Shown: piece after piece, positions 37,003 through 44,932 of the stretch
How the letters are laid out: each line of letters opens with the position of its first letter
How positions within the stretch are numbered: the first letter of the stretch is position 1
Origin: Melioribacter roseus
GTDB lineage: Bacteria; Bacteroidota; Ignavibacteria; Ignavibacteriales; Melioribacteraceae
Length of the DNA stretch: 64,000 nt
Direction: 5' to 3'
NCBI GenBank assembly: GCA_020722005.1
Contig: DYLP01000001.1
Location: 124,001-188,000 of the forward strand
Notes under the pieces: model-generated
Told to the model about the DNA's origin: nothing
Database searches by the model: none
The model's input: the letters and a program-made list of their open reading frames with translations, nothing else
Position numbers and translations under genes: made by a program

Positions 37003-38157
37003 TTATACCTCGTTTAGTTTATGAATTCTGATATAGGAAGCGTACAAGTAAATTAGTATAAGAATAATAAGATGAAAAATTTCTGGCATAAGGTTTTTAA
37101 ATCCAGCTCCTGCTTGCGAAAGCTTGGTAAATAGATTTATATATGGTGTAAAAGGGACTGCATAACTTAGTGACTTTATTAAAATAGGCATTGCATCTAA
37201 TTTCCAGCTATATCCCGAAAAGAGAAATATGGGATACGATGTGAGTGCCATTATTTGAAGAGCGTACAATTTTTTCTTGAAGAATGAAGAAATAAAAATT
37301 CCGAAATAAACAACGCTGCCGAGGAATAGAAAACCGGTTATGATAAGAACTATATAATTTCCTTTGAAATCAATGCCGAACAGTGGGAAGATTATAATAG
37401 TAAAAAATAAAAGATATACGGAATAGAGGAGAGTATAGTAAATACCTTTTGCAGTAAGTGTTGTCATTATACCGTAATTTCTTTTCCATCGTATTATTTC
37501 GTTGGTTTCTCTGCTGTTGGCTATACTTTCGGATATGCCTATTAATAACGTTTGGTGCAAGATAAGAATCAATACGGCGGGAATTAGATAATAGCCATAG
37601 CTGTCTAACAGATTAAACAAATTGCGGATTTCAAGTTCTACAGGTTCGGATAATATTCTTGACTGTTCAGTAGTGAAACCTTTTGCTTTGAAAAGGGAAG
37701 TCTTAATTTTTTCATTGATAGAAGCAACGGTTTCGTTTATGCCCTTATTTAAGTCATTCGAAATTAAAAAGCGCGATGTATTGAGATATACTTTTATTGT
37801 GTTCTTTTCATGTCTTTTTAGTTTTCTTTCGTAATATTTAGGAATTACAATAATTCCCTGAACCATACCGTTGCGCAACAGCTTCTCGTCGGGGAATTCG
37901 AGTTCGGATTTGACACTGATATTGGAATTTGCATCGAGTAAACGAATCAATTCTCTTGAGGAAAATGTTTTGTCTAAATCTACTACAGCCATCGGAACAT
38001 CCCGCTCTACTTTATTGAGATATACGGAACTGTAGAAGAAAGAGTAAAACAAAGGAGCAAGAACGAGTATTGCAATAAGATTAACGTCTCTTCTTACATT
38101 GTGCGACTCTGTAGCAATAATAGTTATAATATTTTCAATGATCTTCTTGACTTTCAT
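37003..38157 (-). CDS. ABC-2 type permease (second of pair)
   Basis: A 384-residue inner-membrane protein with one N-terminal helix (about 28-48), a large periplasmic domain of about 130 residues (DVPMAVVDLDKTFSSREL), and five helices from about 190 to 375. It is the YbhR/YhgE-like ABC-2 layout. It follows the first permease by nine bases and probably pairs with it. No ATPase gene is present in the operon. Confidence 0.87.
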   Translation of the reverse strand: MKVKKIIENIITIIATESHNVRRDVNLIAILVLAPLFYSFFYSSVYLNKVERDVPMAVVDLDKTFSSRELIRLLDANSNISVKSELEFPDEKLLRNGMVQGIIVIPKYYERKLKRHEKNTIKVYLNTSRFLISNDLNKGINETVASINEKIKTSLFKAKGFTTEQSRILSEPVELEIRNLFNLLDSYGYYLIPAVLILILHQTLLIGISESIANSRETNEIIRWKRNYGIMTTLTAKGIYYTLLYSVYLLFFTIIIFPLFGIDFKGNYIVLIITGFLFLGSVVYFGIFISSFFKKKLYALQIMALTSYPIFLFSGYSWKLDAMPILIKSLSYAVPFTPYINLFTKLSQAGAGFKNLMPEIFHLIILILIYLYASYIRIHKLNEV

Positions 38158-38166
38158 TTAAGTTTA

Positions 38167-39324
38167 TTACCTAATGCTTTTATTGATTCTGTAACTTAAC
38201 GCAATATTTGCTGCTGCAAATGTGACAATCGTAAAAAATACAAGCGCCGCTAACTCCGACGATATATCGAATATGCTTGCCCCGGCGCGGATAATTTTTA
38301 TAAAAGCTTCGAGGAAATATGTAAACGGCATTAAATAAGCCAGAGCTTTATGAAACGAAGGCATTGCCCAAATGGGGAAAGTAAAACCGCTGAGTATAAA
38401 AGCTGGAGTATTAATGAAGATTGTCAGCTCAGTTGCAAATAGTTGATTATTGTATAATGAGGATATCAATATCCCCGAATTGACGTTTATTGCGATTAAA
38501 ATTATGAAGAGTAATAACAATATAATATAAGAACCATTCATCGTTATATTGTAAAGCGGAAAAATTATAAAGAGAATTATCAACGACATGAGAAAATAAA
38601 GAGTAAAGTAAGGTAGAAACTTTCCTATAAAAATTAAGGCGGTATCCAGATGCGAAATCGAGAGTAAATCTCCAAACGTTTTTCCGCTAAATTCAGAATT
38701 TATTATCAAAGATGTCGAAAGCATAATCGCAATCTGAAGTGTAAAAGCTATTAATCCCGGAGGCAAGTAACTAAGGTAACTGTAGTTGGGGTTATAGAGC
38801 GAACTGGTTTCTATTTTGATCGGATTAACCAGAGGGTAAGCCAATTTTTCGCTCAACGAATTTTTTTCGAATTTATTCAACAACACACCAGCTGAAAAAG
38901 TCTTGATAATTGTGGTAGCATCTTTAAGGATAAGATTGCTCGTAATAATATTGGAGCTGTTTTTATATACAATTATTCTCGATTGCAAACCTCGCTTAAT
39001 CGAATGTTCAAAATCCGATGGTATAAAAAAGATCGCTTCCGTGTTGCCGTCTTTGAAAGCCTCTTCTATCCTATCGATTGAAAAATATGAATCGATTACT
39101 TCCATGGAAGGGGAAGCGTCGATAAGCCGGGTTAATTTTCGAGAAAGTTCGCTTCTATCGCAGTCGTAAACCACTACGGGTAGCTCGCGTAAAATTTCCT
39201 TTTCATAAATAGAATTGAATATCAGTATTAAAATTAAGGGCAGTGCAGTCGAAATAAATAATGAGATTCTGCTCATGCCACGAAATTCTCTCTTTGCTAC
39301 ACGATATATTGTTGTCAAATTCAT
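38167..39324 (-). CDS. ABC-2 type permease (first of pair)
   Basis: A 385-residue permease with the same architecture as its neighbour: helix at about 20-40, a periplasmic domain containing LPVVVYDCDRSELSRKL, then five or more helices after residue 190. It is preceded by HlyD with three bases between. Together with HlyD and TolC homologues it should form a tripartite exporter of small molecules across both membranes; the energy source is not encoded here. Confidence 0.87.
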   Translation of the reverse strand: MNLTTIYRVAKREFRGMSRISLFISTALPLILILIFNSIYEKEILRELPVVVYDCDRSELSRKLTRLIDASPSMEVIDSYFSIDRIEEAFKDGNTEAIFFIPSDFEHSIKRGLQSRIIVYKNSSNIITSNLILKDATTIIKTFSAGVLLNKFEKNSLSEKLAYPLVNPIKIETSSLYNPNYSYLSYLPPGLIAFTLQIAIMLSTSLIINSEFSGKTFGDLLSISHLDTALIFIGKFLPYFTLYFLMSLIILFIIFPLYNITMNGSYIILLLLFIILIAINVNSGILISSLYNNQLFATELTIFINTPAFILSGFTFPIWAMPSFHKALAYLMPFTYFLEAFIKIIRAGASIFDISSELAALVFFTIVTFAAANIALSYRINKSIR

Positions 39325-39327
39325 TTT

Positions 39328-40308
39328 CTATTGCTCTAAATTTATCTGAACCGTCATTCCAGGTAGAAGCTTATTGTTGTTTTTAATCGGAACGAGATGG
39401 ACTTCAAAGGTTTTAATGTCGAAATCTCCTTTCAGGTTTGTTGGTTTCCAATCGGCAAAATCACCCAGAGGAGAAATGTAATTTACCTTCATGGAGAATT
39501 CCTTATTACCGAGAGCCTGAACGGATGCTTTGAATATTTTCCCTTTGGAAATATTTTGCATTTTGTCTTCTCTTACGTGAAGAATTACATATCGGTCATT
39601 TTCAGGAAGAATGGAAAAGACTGGATAACCTGAGTTAATCAATTCTCCATTATCTGCGTAGATGTCGGTTATTTCGCCTGAAATGGGAGCTTTAATTACC
39701 AGTTCGTCATAATAGGCAAGAACTTCGTTGTAAGCATTTTCTGCCTGAATAACAAGTCCGCGTGCCGCTGCAATCTCTTCGTTGCGCGCGCCATTTAGAG
39801 CCATATCATATTTGGCTTTTGCAGCTTCCATCTGAGCTTTGGCTGCGTTGTATTTGAATTCGATTTCGTCGAATTCCTGGAGCGAAACAATATTTTCTTT
39901 ATAGAGTTCTTTAAATCGATTATAGGTTTTGGAAACGTATTCATATTGGGATTTAGACTGTAGATATAAATTCATGGCGGCATCTTTTTCTTCATCACGG
40001 GCACCGTTGAGTGCCATCCGATATTTTGCATTAGCAGCTTCTAATGCTCCCTTTGCCTGTTCCAATTTGGCTTCGAGCTCCTTGCTTTCAATTATTGCAA
40101 GCATATCGCCAATACTTACTTTGTCTCCTTCTTGAACGTATATTTTTTTAAGTCTGCCGGGAATCTTCGAAGATATATCAATCTGATGAGATTCAACCAA
40201 ACCGGTCATGGTCTTACCGTCACCGGAGAAAGCATCGGAGAAAGCAATAAAGAATACTATAAAGAGCAATACAATTACTAATGAGGGAATTATGATTTTC
40301 TTATTCAT
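39328..40308 (-). CDS. HlyD-family periplasmic adaptor
   Basis: The 326-residue adaptor has a membrane anchor (about 5-24), a lipoyl-like half motif (ISSKIPGRLKKIYVQEGDKV), two long coiled-coil helices (about 75-195) with an internal repeat (AKYRMALNGARDEE and AKYDMALNGARNEE), the second lipoyl half (IKAPISGEITDIYADNGELI) and a barrel end. I start at ATG 40308 because AGGAG lies seven bases upstream; an in-frame ATG 16 codons earlier lies inside tolC. It overlaps the tolC stop by eight bases. Confidence 0.9.
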   Translation of the reverse strand: MNKKIIIPSLVIVLLFIVFFIAFSDAFSGDGKTMTGLVESHQIDISSKIPGRLKKIYVQEGDKVSIGDMLAIIESKELEAKLEQAKGALEAANAKYRMALNGARDEEKDAAMNLYLQSKSQYEYVSKTYNRFKELYKENIVSLQEFDEIEFKYNAAKAQMEAAKAKYDMALNGARNEEIAAARGLVIQAENAYNEVLAYYDELVIKAPISGEITDIYADNGELINSGYPVFSILPENDRYVILHVREDKMQNISKGKIFKASVQALGNKEFSMKVNYISPLGDFADWKPTNLKGDFDIKTFEVHLVPIKNNNKLLPGMTVQINLEQ

Positions 40309-41773
40309 GAGGGAACTCCTGATATTTCCAGACTTCAAAAAATTTTTCAAAATCACCGGCAGCGTAATAAAGCTCAGCTAATGATTTGTAATAGTTGTAT
40401 AAAGCGTCAGATCTCTCGAGTTCGGCTTTCTCGAGCGATAACCGGGCGTCTACGACCTCCAAGGAAGTCCCCATCCCGTTTAAGAATCTCTTTTCGTTTT
40501 GTCGAAGATTTTCCTGGGCTAACTTAATATCGGCTTCAAGCTTCTTAAATCTTTTGGCAGCGTTATTAGCTTCGGTGTATGATTTTGTAATCCATAAATT
40601 AATCTGCTGGATCGACTCATTCATTGCCTGTTCTACTTCGGATTCCAGATAATTTGCTTTTTGTATGTCGAGGTAACTTTTAAAACCGTTGAATAAGTTG
40701 ATGTTTAATTGAAGTCCTACAGCCCACCTCGGTTCGAGGGAAGATAAATATTCAGGATACATTTCATACTTGCCAAAGGCTATCAGTTTCGGCAAAAATT
40801 CGGAGCGAGCGAGATTATAGCTTTGTCGGGCGGCGTTTTTTTTCTCCCTGATAATATTTAACAGTGGCTGCCTGTTTAGCGCTTCGGACTCAAGTTCGTT
40901 TATCTGTAATTCTGCTTCTTTATAATAGAAACTGTCGACCAATTTAATATTTGTGTCCCGAGGAATATTCAATAGCTGTTTCAGATTCACGAGTGCAAGT
41001 TCAAGATTATTCCGGTCGTTTAGTAGATTCGTCTCTGCCTCGGCGAGAGCTACTTCCGCTCTTAAATAATTATTGTATGCAATGATACCTTTTTTATACA
41101 GTTCCCAGGCTTCTTCCTTATGCTTACGTATGCCATCGAAAACCGATTCGCGTGTTTTGACGACATCCTCAAGCAGGATCACCTGCATATATGCGTCGGC
41201 GACTTTGTAACTTAATTGGTTTTTTACAGAGAGAAGTTCATACTCTACAGCTTTTAATTCGCTGGAGGCATAACCTTTTGCTGCCAAAAGTTTGCCACCC
41301 AAAAATATCGGTTGATAACCTGCTAAAGTAGCCGTTTTAAAATCCTGTTTTTTAAAAGTCATACTAAATGGAGGTAACAATAAATTTAGCCCAGAGGCAA
41401 TTTGATTTCGAATGGCAAATTTTTGTGCGTCACTCATAGCTGGTAGACCGTTTAATATGTTGTAAATATTTTGTATCTCTGTCTGAGAATTGGCTTGAAG
41501 ACCTACAATGGCATCTTTAAGCGGATTCAGATCGATGCTTAAATCATCATTCAAATGAGTGTAAGAGGCTTCGAGTGATACGACAGGGAGGAAATTACCC
41601 CAGGCTTTTTTGTCTTCAGCCAGTTTCATTTTCAAACGTGATTCATATTTTTTAACAGTATAACTGTTTGAGATTGAAATCCGTATTGATTCTTTTAACG
41701 ACAGTTCGAGGGGTTGTGCAATTAATTTACCAGCTATAAGCAATAGGACAATAAGAATTTTTTTTGCTTGCAT
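40301..41773 (-). CDS. TolC-family outer-membrane channel
   Basis: A 490-residue TolC-type protein: signal peptide (MQAKKILIVLLLIAGKLIAQ), then two repeats of the helical barrel (LSLKESIRISISNSYTVKKYE early, NLFNGFKSYLDIQKANY later) with long amphipathic helices. I prefer ATG 41773 because it gives a canonical signal peptide; another ATG at 41803 adds ten residues. It is the first structural gene after the TetR regulator and provides the outer-membrane channel for the exporter. Confidence 0.88.
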   Translation of the reverse strand: MQAKKILIVLLLIAGKLIAQPLELSLKESIRISISNSYTVKKYESRLKMKLAEDKKAWGNFLPVVSLEASYTHLNDDLSIDLNPLKDAIVGLQANSQTEIQNIYNILNGLPAMSDAQKFAIRNQIASGLNLLLPPFSMTFKKQDFKTATLAGYQPIFLGGKLLAAKGYASSELKAVEYELLSVKNQLSYKVADAYMQVILLEDVVKTRESVFDGIRKHKEEAWELYKKGIIAYNNYLRAEVALAEAETNLLNDRNNLELALVNLKQLLNIPRDTNIKLVDSFYYKEAELQINELESEALNRQPLLNIIREKKNAARQSYNLARSEFLPKLIAFGKYEMYPEYLSSLEPRWAVGLQLNINLFNGFKSYLDIQKANYLESEVEQAMNESIQQINLWITKSYTEANNAAKRFKKLEADIKLAQENLRQNEKRFLNGMGTSLEVVDARLSLEKAELERSDALYNYYKSLAELYYAAGDFEKFFEVWKYQEFPHE

Positions 41774-41818
41774 ATCTAAACCGAAAAATGAATCATTATT
41801 CATAATTAATTAAAAAAA

Positions 41819-42406
41819 TTATTTCATTATTCCATGTTTTATCAAAAATTTGAAATTATGACGTATTTTATTCAATGGCAGTTTATCTGGCGTTATTGCC
41901 CATTGATGAAGAAGATTGCGTATGGAACCAAAGATAAAATGCCGGAAAATCTTTAAATCGATATTTTTATTGAACATTCCGGAGCTGATTCCTTCCTTAA
42001 TTACCTTTTCGCCTTCGTCCAGGAATTTTTCGTAAAAGAGAGAATATTTATCGCCTGAAACCCTGTTCATATTTTCCTGCTCGTTTACGAATACTATTGT
42101 CACTGAAGGATTTTCTGTAAACATATCGAAAATTAAATCGATCATAGCGTCAATTTTTTCGATGGGGGAGAGAGCTTCATTTCTCGTTACCGTAAGCAGT
42201 TCGTTGTAAAGTTTTTCCCAGAGGGAATTGTAGATTTTAATCAAGATATCGTCTTTATTTTTAAAGTAAAGATAAACGCTACCTGTGGCAACTCCCGCTT
42301 GCTCGGCAATCTGTGAAATTTTTGCCTTGTGAAATCCGTGCTTAGCGAAAATGTCGACCGCCGCTTCGACGATGTCCTTTTCTTTATTCCCTTCTTTTAC
42401 TCTCAT
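41819..42406 (-). CDS. TetR-family regulator of the export operon
   Basis: A 195-residue regulator with an N-terminal TetR helix-turn-helix (about 10-58; FHKAKISQIAEQAGVATGSVYLYFKNKDDIL) and a variable ligand-binding helical domain. As the first gene of the leftward operon it probably represses its own promoter and that of the exporter. The ligand is unknown. Its promoter lies back to back with that of the porin gene. Confidence 0.92.
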   Translation of the reverse strand: MRVKEGNKEKDIVEAAVDIFAKHGFHKAKISQIAEQAGVATGSVYLYFKNKDDILIKIYNSLWEKLYNELLTVTRNEALSPIEKIDAMIDLIFDMFTENPSVTIVFVNEQENMNRVSGDKYSLFYEKFLDEGEKVIKEGISSGMFNKNIDLKIFRHFIFGSIRNLLHQWAITPDKLPLNKIRHNFKFLIKHGIMK

Positions 42407-42431
42407 TTCAAATTAATAATGAATGATAATT

Positions 42432-42462
42432 CAAAAATAAAAAATGATAAAATATGTGTCAA
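42432..42462 (-). promoter_or_regulatory. Candidate promoter for the TetR-export operon
   Basis: Minus strand TTG (42460-42462), 20 bases, perfect TATTTTTG (42432-42439). The direct repeat AATGATAA (42422-42429 and 42443-42450) flanks the -7 box and could be an operator, which is inference. Confidence 0.6.
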
Positions 42463-42469
42463 GAAAAAT

Positions 42470-42500
42470 TTGGATAATTATTTATTATTATTTATATTTG
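42470..42500 (+). promoter_or_regulatory. Candidate promoter for the porin-FMN cluster
   Basis: TTG (42470-42472) within TTTGG, 20 bases, perfect TATATTTG (42493-42500). Only seven bases separate its -33 element from that of the divergent TetR promoter. Confidence 0.6.
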
Positions 42501-42537
42501 GTCTAAATAAAAATCACTTTATATGGAGGTATACTTT

Positions 42538-43602
42538 ATGCGTTTCTACTTTTCCTTGATGTTGTTTTTTGTGTTCGGTTTAACTTTAATTGCTCAAACA
42601 GACGAGTTTTTCGAATCAAAAGCTACAATTGGGGGATACGGAGAGCTCCATTACAATTATTTGAAAGCTGAAAATACAAATGCTTCAAAGACTTTGGATT
42701 TTCACCGATTCGTAACTTTCCTCAGTTATAATTTCAATGAAAAATGGTCTTTCAAATCAGAAGTTGAACTTGAGCATAATTTTGTTCATAGCGGAGAGGG
42801 AGAACTTGAATTAGAACAAGCCTATGTTGAATACAGATACGCCGATTGGTTTGGATTCCAGGCGGGTGTCATTTTACCTTCAATAGGCCTGATTAACGAA
42901 TATCACGAACCGCCGCTATTCTTCGGAGTCGAGAGACCGGATTATCATAATAAAATAATTCCTACTACCTGGTTTGGCAATGGAATTGCTTTCTACGGAA
43001 ATTATAAGTCGTTTGATTATAAACTGACCATAATGGAAGGACTCAATAGCGACAAATTCAGCGAGTCGAATGCAATTCGAAGTGGTAGAGCAAAAGGATA
43101 TAAAGCCAACGCGGAAGATTTATTGTATAATCTACGTGTCGATTATCTTGGCTTTACTGGATTAAAAATTGGCGCATCTTACTCATATAATAATGCTTCG
43201 GGAGACACATCTCAAAATGCTGTTTCAATTTATGAAGTTCATACTTCTTATCAGAGAAATAATCTATACTTCGTTTTTGAATACGGCAATATTGACTATG
43301 AAAAATATAATTTGAGAAAATCTAACGGATTTTATTTTGACCTCGGTTACGACGTTTCCGAATTGTTGAACTGGAAAACGAAAGTAATTCCTTTTGTAAG
43401 GTACTCCGATTATAACACTGCGGCTTCAACTGTTACTGGCGGTGATTCTGAAAAGTCTAATCATTATTTATACTGGATGGTCGGTTGTTCGGTAAAACCG
43501 ATCGATAAAATTGTATTTAAAATAGATTACGGTATGCGCACTAAAGAACTCGGTTCGCAGAAAACCACTCTCTTCAATTTAGGCGTCGGATATATGTTCT
43601 GA
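42538..43602 (+). CDS. Outer-membrane porin-like protein
   Basis: A 354-residue protein with signal peptide (MRFYFSLMLFFVFGLTLIAQ) and porin-like strands throughout (FHRFVTFLSYNFNEKW, AYVEYRYADWFGFQAGV, LPSIGLINEYHEPP), ending with GVGYMF, where the terminal Phe is the outer-membrane insertion signal. It resembles the phosphate-selective-porin-like/DUF3138-type barrels often found beside redox genes. ATG 42538 is chosen because GGAGGT lies seven bases upstream. FMN-binding and membrane genes follow within eight bases. Confidence 0.8.
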   Translation: MRFYFSLMLFFVFGLTLIAQTDEFFESKATIGGYGELHYNYLKAENTNASKTLDFHRFVTFLSYNFNEKWSFKSEVELEHNFVHSGEGELELEQAYVEYRYADWFGFQAGVILPSIGLINEYHEPPLFFGVERPDYHNKIIPTTWFGNGIAFYGNYKSFDYKLTIMEGLNSDKFSESNAIRSGRAKGYKANAEDLLYNLRVDYLGFTGLKIGASYSYNNASGDTSQNAVSIYEVHTSYQRNNLYFVFEYGNIDYEKYNLRKSNGFYFDLGYDVSELLNWKTKVIPFVRYSDYNTAASTVTGGDSEKSNHYLYWMVGCSVKPIDKIVFKIDYGMRTKELGSQKTTLFNLGVGYMF

Positions 43603-43610
43603 GAAAAATT

Positions 43611-44138
43611 ATGACCAGATTTTTTATTATATCTTTATTGTTATACGGTGCTATTAACGCCGGCATTAAAGAAGAGGCCGAAAAGACCGTGAAAAGTTTT
43701 TTTGGCTCTGGTTTTAAAATGGAAATGATTAAATACAATATCCCCTATGACATTAAAAATGGTCTTGAGAAGAAATACAGACAGAGATTTTTCAGGAATA
43801 ATTTGTACTTATGGAAAATCTACCAAGGAGATACGCTGCACGCCATTGCCGTAATGGACAACGTTTACGGTAAATCTCTTCCGATTACCTTTCTCGTAAT
43901 TTTCGATTCGAATACAAAAGTAATCCATGTGGAAATTATAAAGTACAGAGAATCATACGGAGGAACGGTAAAAGAAAAAGGTTGGTTAGATCAATTTCGC
44001 GGTAGAGACGCTTCTTCGTCATTCGAATTCGGCAAGGAAATAAATTCTATCAGCGGAGCTACCATTTCAGCCGGATCGGTTACTAAAGGAATAGCCAAGT
44101 TAACGGAATTAATAAGTATAATCAAATCCGATTTATGA
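43611..44138 (+). CDS. FMN-binding-domain protein (periplasmic)
   Basis: A 175-residue protein with a signal peptide (about 1-17) and an FMN_bind domain, as in RnfG and NqrC. The flavin attachment motif SGATIS is visible with T151 as the predicted covalent FMN site. The VIHVEIIKYRESYGG segment and WLDQFRG precede it. It is expected to carry electrons at the outer face of the inner membrane. It overlaps the next gene by four bases. No Rnf or Nqr subunits accompany it. Confidence 0.88.
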   Translation: MTRFFIISLLLYGAINAGIKEEAEKTVKSFFGSGFKMEMIKYNIPYDIKNGLEKKYRQRFFRNNLYLWKIYQGDTLHAIAVMDNVYGKSLPITFLVIFDSNTKVIHVEIIKYRESYGGTVKEKGWLDQFRGRDASSSFEFGKEINSISGATISAGSVTKGIAKLTELISIIKSDL

Positions 44139-44629
44139 CTCTCAAACTGAAAACACTGGATAAACCTCTTAAACTTTTACTTGCCGCATATTTATTTGCC
44201 ATTACTACGGGTGTCAGTATCGGCGTATTGTTTATTAGACATACCACTCATATGTCGACAGAAGGTGTGATTGAAAGATTTAACGGCTCCCTGTCAGACG
44301 ACGACTTTGAAATAAGGGAGGTATATCCTAAGCCCTTATCAGAACTTATTATTACTACTCATAATCATATCCTTGGACTTTCATTTGTTTTTTTTACTGT
44401 AGGACTTATTTTTTATTTTAATTCGATTATCGACGGTAGATGGAAAATCTTTCTAATGGTGGAACCTCTAATCTCTCTGCTTGTATCCTTTAGCTCAATT
44501 TGGCTGGTTAGATTCTACAATCCTTCTTTTGTTTATCTTACTTTTATTTCATCATTCTTAATGTTTGCCTCGTTTTATATTATGGTTGCGATTTCTTTAT
44601 TTGAAATAATATTTATAAAAAAATTATGA
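44135..44629 (+). CDS. Four-helix membrane protein with conserved-looking histidines
   Basis: A 164-residue inner-membrane protein with about four helices (15-34, 72-95, 104-125, 133-160). H36 and H39 (RHTTHMS) flank the first helix, and H76/H78 (TTHNHILGL) sit at the start of the second, which could bind heme or a metal. EGVIERFNGS and EVYPKPLSEL fill the loop between. I recall similar small membrane proteins mis-annotated as elongation factor 1-alpha next to FMN-binding genes, but cannot confirm. Translational coupling to the flavoprotein suggests it passes electrons to it. Confidence 0.75.
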   Translation: MTLKLKTLDKPLKLLLAAYLFAITTGVSIGVLFIRHTTHMSTEGVIERFNGSLSDDDFEIREVYPKPLSELIITTHNHILGLSFVFFTVGLIFYFNSIIDGRWKIFLMVEPLISLLVSFSSIWLVRFYNPSFVYLTFISSFLMFASFYIMVAISLFEIIFIKKL

Positions 44630-44678
44630 CTGAATGGAGTATTTTTATTATCTTTTGCTTGTAAAAAAGAGGTGAATG

Positions 44679-44846
44679 ATGGGAAATTTAGGCGCAACCG
44701 AAATTATTCTAATAGTTTTGGTGCTTGTATTATTATTCGGCGGTAAGAAAATACCCGAATTGATGAGAGGATTGGGACAGGGAGTTAAGTCTTTTAAAAA
44801 AGCCATCAACGAAGACGATACTAATTCCGAAAACGACAAATCTTAA
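44679..44846 (+). CDS. tatA: Sec-independent translocase TatA
   Basis: A 55-residue protein, too short for many gene callers. It has the TatA layout: a membrane helix ([15 protein letters not shown]), the FGGKKIPEL hinge, an amphipathic helix ([15 protein letters not shown]) and an acidic tail. ATG 44679 has GAGGTG four bases upstream; an adjacent ATG at 44676 is too close. TatC is not in the window. Its position after the FMN-binding gene may be incidental. Confidence 0.92.
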   Translation: MGNLGATEIILIVLVLVLLFGGKKIPELMRGLGQGVKSFKKAINEDDTNSENDKS

Positions 44847-44860
44847 ATGCTCGCATCAGA

Positions 44861-44891
44861 TTGAAGCTGAACTGAATCATCCTTATTTTTG
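44861..44891 (+). promoter_or_regulatory. Candidate promoter for htpG
   Basis: TTG (44861-44863), 20 bases, perfect TATTTTTG (44884-44891); ATG is 42 bases downstream. No CIRCE element was seen. Confidence 0.6.
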
Positions 44892-44932
44892 CGGTAGCAT
44901 TTTTGCGATGTTTCACAATTTTGGGAGTTGAT

